DNA of 9,792 nucleotides from JADFOB01 sp964651325 (GTDB taxonomy: Bacteria; Planctomycetota; Phycisphaerae; UBA1845): NCBI GenBank assembly GCA_964651325.1, contig CAZYXP010000149.1, forward strand, positions 1-9,792, in the 5' to 3' direction. Position 1 is the first letter of the stretch. The number at the start of each line of letters is the position of its first letter. Below are positions 6,101 to 9,792 of this stretch, piece by piece. Under the pieces are notes generated by a model, which worked only from the letters and a program-made list of their open reading frames with translations, was not told the origin of the DNA and did no database searches. A program made the position numbers and the translations under genes.

Positions 6101-7722
6101 ATATTCTTGCCACGACCGATTTCACTGACGGCGAGCTGTTCGGTCTGATGGCCGATGCGACCAATCAGGTGCTTGCGGCCCATGGCGACAACTTCGACTT
6201 CGTCGGTTTCTTCCTGAATTTTGACGCGCACCACCAGATTGGGGCGGCGTTCTACCTTGGCATTGAGAACGATGTAGAAGGGATCGGCCTGTCGCCATTC
6301 AATTTTCGATCGAGTTTGGGGGTTTCGGGCGATCAGGTCGAAGGCTGGGTGATGATGTGGAATCAGGCTTCTTGGTCCGATGCGTCGCTTTCCTTTACCC
6401 AGCTCGTTTTGGGCCAGGAATTCGAGCATCGCTTTGGGTTGTTTCTGGAGCCACTCTCGGGTGGTCGAGCGCTACAGGGCAACAACGGTACCTGCGGACG
6501 CGCCGCCCATTGGAGTTTCAAGGCAGACGGGCAAGGATCGGGTATGGAGATTCCGGAATGGGTCGGCGAGAATCCCACCACGCGCCAAGGAGGGATACTC
6601 AACTACAACACCGACATTGTTCACAGCGTGTATTCCTATCCCGACCTCTATTTGATGGGCTACGTGTCGGGGCCTGAAATGGACAGCGGGGCTTCGGAGC
6701 TTCGCTATCTGGATGACAATCTCGCTTGCCAGAGCACCTACTCAGGGCCGATTTCGACGTGGACATCGGCCGACCTGGAGGCCGCAAACGGGGTGCGGAG
6801 TCCATCGAGCGACGTCGCTCAGAAGGACTTTCGAACCGCCTGGGTGATGATCCACCGGCCAGTGGGAACGCCGGACGCCGTCGCCGTAGACCGCGTGCTG
6901 AATATCCTCAACGCCTGGAATGATTCGTGGATCGTCGGCACCCTCGGGCGGGGCACCATGACCAACGTGCTCGGAGCTTCCGGCGGCGGCGGGGGGGGCA
7001 CCTGCCCGTTGACGTACGACGTGTTTCTCGGGGAAGAAGGCGGTCCGAGCCAGCGTGTGTGTACCCGCGTGACGGAGCCCGCCTGCGATCCGGGGCCGTT
7101 GCCGGCCGACACCACCTACGCGTGGCATGTCGAATCAACCACGCCCAACGGGAGCGTGTCGGGGCCGACGTGGCGTTTCACAACAAGTTTGCCATGCCGC
7201 ATCGTGAATAGCCAGCCGGCCCATTGCACCGTAGACGCTCGACAACCGCACGCCCCGGATACGCCGTGGCTACCGCTCGGATGGAATAGCGTGGCGCTTG
7301 AAATGGATTCCGACTGCGACACCTCGACCTTCGTGGCATCCGATTTCACGGTGTCCGTTCCAAGCGGACCGGCGCCGGAAATCACGGCGATTTCTGTGAG
7401 TGGCAACAACTTGACCCTGCAACTTAGCAACCCCATCCCAGCAAGGCAGTGGACGTGTGTCACGCATGATGCAAGCGGCCAGCGCGTCTGTTTGGGGTAC
7501 CTGCCCGGTGATGTCAACGGAGACGGCACCAGCGGACCGGCTGATATTCTCGCGCTGATCGACTCGCTCAACGGCGTGGCGCCGCGGCCGGACTACGCGA
7601 CGGACACAGATCGAAGCGGCACAGCGGGCCCGGAGGATATCCTCAGAGAGATTGACTTGCTCAACGGGGCGGCCCTTTTCGATGTCTGGCTCGACGCGAC
7701 CCTTGGGCCGTGCCCCAACTAG
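3190..7722 (+). CDS. Giant secreted multidomain metalloprotease-like protein with dockerin
   Basis: A 1510-residue exported protein, probably a metalloprotease. Seen in order: a signal peptide (MHRNK then a hydrophobic stretch to about 23); a PPC-type beta domain opening with GEIEPNDTP (about 83-220); a metzincin-like protease with HEIGHYLGNWH (His409, Glu410, His413, His419) and a candidate Met-turn at Met430 in CIMD; a jelly-roll domain ending GFYVDDVSLC (about 491-670); the first half of a fibronectin-III-like domain (676-700); an in-frame insert (701-1270); its second half with TYDVFLG and WRFTT (1271-1332); and a dockerin-type Ca-binding pair, GDVNGDG near 1441 and TDTDRSG near 1472. The insert holds a beta domain (701-853), a Pro/Ala-rich linker (854-957) and a second protease-like domain (958-1265) with QEFEH (1076-1080), HWSF (1107) and DLYLMG (1152-1157). 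Zinc and calcium binding are inferred from motifs; substrate and anchoring partner are unknown. An alternative start at 3151 would add 13 residues. Confidence 0.88.
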   Translation: MHRNKPVFGFVVLLVFVGGASFVSSIEGVSGATDLAEPATAPAPQAKGSISISNVTPPGDWCRYPQPKAARPAPAQGGVAAIGVGEIEPNDTPAEAQLLPLGTGAGLDRDVQVNGNISSNLDIDYFRFAAAKGDIVGMAAIGGNNPDTVLTISDLADALIIENDDHGGLASIYPAGSPFFGGNTGLDSALTWIVPEDGEYLIKLRSFNSASQGSYTLWIRSRRPRFESEPIPSAQVIFLDFDGADLNVFDTFGFGPTLATLSPLSSFLSKWGLQATDEDAVIDAIIAAVAEKLDDLRLAGLNGDRDSDSTAGHFDYELRNSRDDPDSFGLRNVSRVIIGGTVDEFGLVTIGLAESIDPGNFGGEETAVVLLDFLSEPSPNPNSINSIPRDPSVSIIDAIGLVVGSIVDHEIGHYLGNWHTDNQNGVHCIMDAGGFIQENIAGVGEDGVLGTADDADPGFVEDTYILGENVALGSERTDVRMAFGFSTGTACPSRFHFEDFENGLGGYVIDDGGPTGNGLWHLTTTCESATGLHSTPSSLYYGSDGACDYDAGVSFGTVTSPPIDLSAASGTVELSFRYLLETEGNPENFDQVFVARSRNGGPFILVASNLVGIGSSLTDPTSGWADVAIDLSDVAGSQIQLQWSFFTVDANSNGFRGFYVDDVSLCADSTCQPPLEPSIPGPPDGAVDQPTDVLLTWEGGVQEPIVITFDELPLGTPVDGAVIEPVTFGFALGDATITMTGPGETEFIAPPNMEGDSAGTVAIEFSAPVFAVSYAFAMNTSEPAANATTITLFDQDGLALIAVSADAVPGEFFPAEGQNIASTNVGASSATITFDHPAAQRFVLDNLAISPLPMANASTAPARTLLATDGRKRPVGAAQAAQPGSSLWPKAPAPHVIEPEGFACGTEHPNEHFKRFRAEVDAGLIPDPAKKVLPKVAPRTQFGPAGKAIAGGPTVPVVTADDIFLFEDTADILATTDFTDGELFGLMADATNQVLAAHGDNFDFVGFFLNFDAHHQIGAAFYLGIENDVEGIGLSPFNFRSSLGVSGDQVEGWVMMWNQASWSDASLSFTQLVLGQEFEHRFGLFLEPLSGGRALQGNNGTCGRAAHWSFKADGQGSGMEIPEWVGENPTTRQGGILNYNTDIVHSVYSYPDLYLMGYVSGPEMDSGASELRYLDDNLACQSTYSGPISTWTSADLEAANGVRSPSSDVAQKDFRTAWVMIHRPVGTPDAVAVDRVLNILNAWNDSWIVGTLGRGTMTNVLGASGGGGGGTCPLTYDVFLGEEGGPSQRVCTRVTEPACDPGPLPADTTYAWHVESTTPNGSVSGPTWRFTTSLPCRIVNSQPAHCTVDARQPHAPDTPWLPLGWNSVALEMDSDCDTSTFVASDFTVSVPSGPAPEITAISVSGNNLTLQLSNPIPARQWTCVTHDASGQRVCLGYLPGDVNGDGTSGPADILALIDSLNGVAPRPDYATDTDRSGTAGPEDILREIDLLNGAALFDVWLDATLGPCPN
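5290..6999 (+). other. Domain insert splitting a fibronectin-III-like module
   Basis: Within the giant protein, the residues before 5290 (PPDGAVDQPTDVLLTWEGG) and after 6999 (TCPLTYDVFLGEEGG through TWRFTT) together read as one fibronectin-III-like domain of about 87 residues. The 570 residues between them form a separate unit: an FDELPLGTPVDG beta domain, a linker with GTEHPNEHFKRF, and a second protease-like domain ending near WIVGTLGRGTMTNVLG. Both borders fall in Gly-rich GGC/GGG codons. The boundaries come from reading domain patterns and may be off by several residues. Confidence 0.6.
6991..6998 (+). repeat. G8 homopolymer at the insert border
   Basis: Eight consecutive G follow three GGC repeats and encode a Gly-run at the right border of the insert. 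A gain or loss of one G would shift the frame and remove the second fibronectin half and the dockerin. Confidence 0.6.
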
Positions 7723-7755
7723 CCTGATCGAGCGACTCTGTTCTATGGTCTGTTT

Positions 7756-7778
7756 GGCCCCGGCGTACCGCCGGGGCC
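7756..7778 (+). terminator. GC-rich hairpin after the giant gene, likely terminator
   Basis: GGCCCCGGCG (7756-7765) and CGCCGGGGCC (7769-7778) are a perfect 10-bp inverted repeat around TAC, starting 33 bases after the stop at 7722. The stem is very stable and well placed for ending transcription, but no U-run follows, so termination is inferred from position and stem strength only. Confidence 0.5.
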
Positions 7779-7827
7779 GTGAGGGTCACTGCGCGAGTCC
7801 CTTTTTCGCCCATCTTCATTTTCCGCC

Positions 7828-7847
7828 ACGCGATCGTCCGATCGCGT
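7828..7847. promoter_or_regulatory. Near-perfect 20-base palindrome, candidate operator
   Basis: ACGCGATCG and CGATCGCGT are exact inverted repeats separated by TC. The two-base gap is too tight for an RNA loop but ideal for a dimeric DNA-binding protein. It ends 19 bases before the candidate -35 box at 7867, so a regulator bound here could control the tricorn-like gene. Confidence 0.5.
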
Positions 7848-7866
7848 ATGAATTCGTCCGGGGGAC

Positions 7867-7894
7867 TTGACCATTCCGCCGGTTTGCGCATAAC
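7867..7894 (+). promoter_or_regulatory. Candidate sigma70-type promoter of the tricorn-like gene
   Basis: TTGACC (7867-7872, five of six consensus positions) and CATAAC (7889-7894, four of six) are 16 bases apart. A start near 7901 would give a leader of about 120 bases containing the palindrome at 7923 and the CGATTGGG pair. The same TTGACC -35 box occurs in the promoter at 1150. Moderate match only. Confidence 0.35.
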
Positions 7895-7922
7895 CGGGTC
7901 CAACTCAATGCACTGCGTTCGG

Positions 7923-7940
7923 TCGATGCGGCCGCGTCGA
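7923..7940. promoter_or_regulatory. 18-base imperfect palindrome around GCGGCCGC
   Basis: TCGATGCGGCCGCGTCGA has a perfect central 8-base palindrome and TCGA at both ends, with one mismatched pair (T/G, a wobble in RNA). Its right end overlaps the CGATTGGG at 7938. Could be an operator or leader structure. Confidence 0.35.
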
Positions 7941-7968
7941 TTGGGTGGACCGAGCCGCAGCGATTGGG
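7938..7968 (+). repeat. Pair of CGATTGGG motifs upstream of the tricorn-like gene
   Basis: CGATTGGG at 7938-7945 and 7961-7968, 23-base period, ending about 78 and 55 bases before the TTG start. The identical octamer occurs twice upstream of the giant gene and, by my reading, nowhere else in the window on this strand. Confidence 0.45.
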
Positions 7969-8010
7969 CCGGCTAGTTTTGGGATATCTGTTGTCCCTCG
8001 AACCTTACAC

Positions 8011-8014
8011 GGAG
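8011..8014 (+). promoter_or_regulatory. Ribosome binding site deciding the TTG start at 8023
   Basis: GGAG lies 8 bases before TTG 8023. The next ATG in frame (8107) would discard the whole signal sequence, so TTG 8023 is preferred. Confidence 0.55.
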
Positions 8015-8022
8015 AATTCATC

Positions 8023-9792
8023 TTGCGCCTTCATACGACTTCACTGGCTCTCATCGTTGTATGCGCCGTTAGCGCGTGCGTTCCAAACGGCCCCGTGGGG
8101 CTTACCATGGCGGATACCCCGGCGGTTGCCGTCGGTGGCGCCGCGCCGATCGCGGGACAGCACAGCCCCCACGCGGGCATGCTGCGTTACCCGGATGTGA
8201 GCGATACGCGCATTGTGTTCGTCTACGCCAACGACATTTGGACTGTGGCGCGTAACGGCGGCGTGGCCACGCGCATGGCGAGCCCGCCCGGACAGGAATC
8301 ATTCCCAAGGTTTAGTCCGGATGGACAAAGCATCGCGTTCGTCGGCAATTACGACGGCAATCGCGATTTGTACACGATTCCGGTCAGCGGCGGCATGGCC
8401 CACCGCGTGACGTATCACCCGGCGGGCGAGGTGCTGTGCGACTGGACCGGGGACGATCGGCTGCTCTACTTCTCCAGCGGATTGGCTGGACTTCGCCGCC
8501 AACAGCAGTTGTTTCAGGTGGATGCCCAAGGCGGCCCCCCCCTGCAACTGCCCGTGCCGTATGGCGCCAACGGCTCCATTTCTGCCGATGGCAAGTGGTT
8601 GGCCTACACGCCGCATTCAAGGGATGCACGTACCTGGAAGCGGTACCGCGGCGGTATGGCCACGGACATCTGGCTGTTCAATCTTAGCGACCACACATCG
8701 AAGAAAATCACGGATTGGGAGGGGACCGATAGCCTTCCCATGTGGTCCGGCGACATGGTGTACTATCTGTCGGATGCGGGTCCGAAGCATCGCCTCAACA
8801 TCTGGTCCTACGATCCCCCAAGCGGGAAGCGCAATCAGGTCACGTTCGCAGAGGCGTATGATGTGAAGTGGCCGGCCGTGGGTCCGGGGGCTGGCGGGGG
8901 CGGTGAGATCGTCTTCCAAAACGGGCCGGAACTGCAGCTGCTGGATTTGTCCACCGGTCGGGTCGCGTCGGTCGAGGTCGTGATTCCCGGGGACCGCCCA
9001 AAGATTCGTCAGAAGATCGTGGATGTATCCGGGCGGATTTCCAGCGCCGATCTTTCTCCGACCGGCAAGCGTGCGGTCGTCGAGGCCCGCGGGGACATTT
9101 GGACGCTCCCCGCCAAGAAAGGCTCACCGCGCAGCCTTACGCGCAGCAGCGGCGTGGCCGAACGCGATCCGAGTTGGAGTCCGGATGGGCAGTGGATCGC
9201 GTACTTTAGCGACGCAACGGGCGAATACGAACTCTACACCATGCAATCCGACGGCAAAGAGAAGCCGAAACAGCTGACCAGCGACGGCAAGGTTTTTAGA
9301 TACAGCCCCGTTTGGTCGCCCGATTCGACGCTGATTTCTTTTACCGACAAGAGTGGCGCGCTGTATCTTCACGACATCGAGGCGGGAGAAACCAAGCTCG
9401 TCGATACGCATCCGTGGGCCTCGCCCGTTCAGGTGCGGTGGTCGCATGATTCCAACTGGATGACGTACACCAAGTCGCTGGATAACCGGGTGTCTTCCAT
9501 TTGGCTCTACAATGTTGAAGCAGGTGAGAAGCATCAGGTGACGGCGGGGATGTTCAACGATTCCGCACCGACGTTTGATCGCGAGGGCGACTATCTCTTC
9601 TTCGCCAGCAATCGCAACTTTACGTCGCCCGTCTACGAAGACGTGGGGACCACTTTTGTCTACGCCGACACGGACATGCTGTTCGTCGTCGGACTTCGCG
9701 ACGACATCTCGTCACCCTGGGCACCCAAGAGCGATGAGGAGGAGTGGGGCGATCACGACGATAACGATAATGATAATGATAATGATAATGAT
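8023..9792 (+). CDS. Tricorn-like protease, N-terminal propellers; 3' end cut by window
   Basis: The first 590 residues of a tricorn-protease-like protein, open to the window end with no stop. TTG start with GGAG 8 bases upstream. Seen: an export signal MRLHTTSLALIVVCAVSAC with a lipobox-like VSAC (Cys19), suggesting a lipoprotein; a first TolB/PD40-type beta-propeller with FSPDGQSIAFV (from 97) and the tricorn-typical WKRYRGG (205-211); a second propeller with DPSWSPDGQWIAYFSD (from 382) and VWSPDSTLISFTDKSG (about 429-444); then APKSDEEEWGD (from 567) leading into an Asp-Asn repeat (579-590). In this family the propellers feed peptides to a C-terminal PDZ/S41 serine protease core, which would lie beyond the window. 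A charged low-complexity stretch at this position is usual for bacterial members, though normally rich in Lys, Glu and Asp. It acts outside the cytoplasm if the signal is real. Alternative: a TolB-like propeller protein without protease, less likely given WKRYRGG and the length. Confidence 0.88.
   Translation, partial: MRLHTTSLALIVVCAVSACVPNGPVGLTMADTPAVAVGGAAPIAGQHSPHAGMLRYPDVSDTRIVFVYANDIWTVARNGGVATRMASPPGQESFPRFSPDGQSIAFVGNYDGNRDLYTIPVSGGMAHRVTYHPAGEVLCDWTGDDRLLYFSSGLAGLRRQQQLFQVDAQGGPPLQLPVPYGANGSISADGKWLAYTPHSRDARTWKRYRGGMATDIWLFNLSDHTSKKITDWEGTDSLPMWSGDMVYYLSDAGPKHRLNIWSYDPPSGKRNQVTFAEAYDVKWPAVGPGAGGGGEIVFQNGPELQLLDLSTGRVASVEVVIPGDRPKIRQKIVDVSGRISSADLSPTGKRAVVEARGDIWTLPAKKGSPRSLTRSSGVAERDPSWSPDGQWIAYFSDATGEYELYTMQSDGKEKPKQLTSDGKVFRYSPVWSPDSTLISFTDKSGALYLHDIEAGETKLVDTHPWASPVQVRWSHDSNWMTYTKSLDNRVSSIWLYNVEAGEKHQVTAGMFNDSAPTFDREGDYLFFASNRNFTSPVYEDVGTTFVYADTDMLFVVGLRDDISSPWAPKSDEEEWGDHDDNDNDNDNDND
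9760..9792 (+). repeat. GATAAY hexanucleotide repeat inside the tricorn-like gene
   Basis: GATAAC followed by four GATAAT units and a final GAT, running off the window. It encodes alternating Asp-Asn in frame. Slippage by whole 6-base units would change length without shifting the frame. Confidence 0.85.

Larger units (their letters stand above)
7723..8022. other. Intergenic control region upstream of the tricorn-like gene
   Basis: 300 bases with no supported gene. In order it holds a 10-bp hairpin (7756-7778), a 20-base palindrome (7828-7847), a candidate promoter (7867-7894), an 18-base imperfect palindrome (7923-7940), two CGATTGGG copies (7938 and 7961) and a ribosome binding site (8011-8014). 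Confidence 0.6.

Overview
The window carries four protein genes, all on the + strand, and no RNA genes, transposases or CRISPR arrays that I can see. It looks like a moderately GC-rich chromosome of Planctomycetota or a close relative. The reasons are the dockerin-like C-terminus of the giant secreted protein, a divergent acyl-CoA dehydrogenase-like protein with a GISQLTTSRR motif, and a tricorn-like exported protease. The phylum call rests on remembered family resemblance, not on a search.

Layout: 35-1081, an acyl-CoA dehydrogenase-fold protein that lacks a recognisable catalytic Glu and whose frame stays open to the left edge. 1082-1216, a short gap with a good sigma70-type promoter. 1217-2740, a sigma54-dependent activator (GAF, AAA+, Fis-type helix-turn-helix). 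2741-3189, a 449-base gap with direct repeats, a strong hairpin with an alternative partner, and a repeated CGATTGGG-containing element. 3190-7722, a 1510-residue secreted multidomain protein. 7723-8022, a 300-base gap with a hairpin, two palindromes, a candidate promoter and two more CGATTGGG copies. 8023-9792, the N-terminal 590 residues of a tricorn-like protease, cut off by the window end inside an Asp-Asn repeat. This last gene is open to the window edge and has no visible stop codon.

The most interesting object is the giant protein. It has a signal peptide, a PPC-type beta domain, a metzincin-like protease site (HEIGHYLGNWH plus a nearby Met), a jelly-roll domain, a split fibronectin-III-like domain and a C-terminal dockerin. 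The fibronectin-like domain is interrupted by about 570 in-frame residues. These hold a second beta domain, a pro-rich linker and a second protease-like domain whose HExxH is degenerate (QEFEH).

The second theme is regulation. The octamer CGATTGGG occurs four times in the window, only in the two gaps upstream of the two exported protease genes, as one pair in each gap at similar distances from the starts. A shared regulator is a reasonable inference but untested; whether it is the neighbouring sigma54 activator cannot be told from the sequence, and I find no convincing -24/-12 promoter here.
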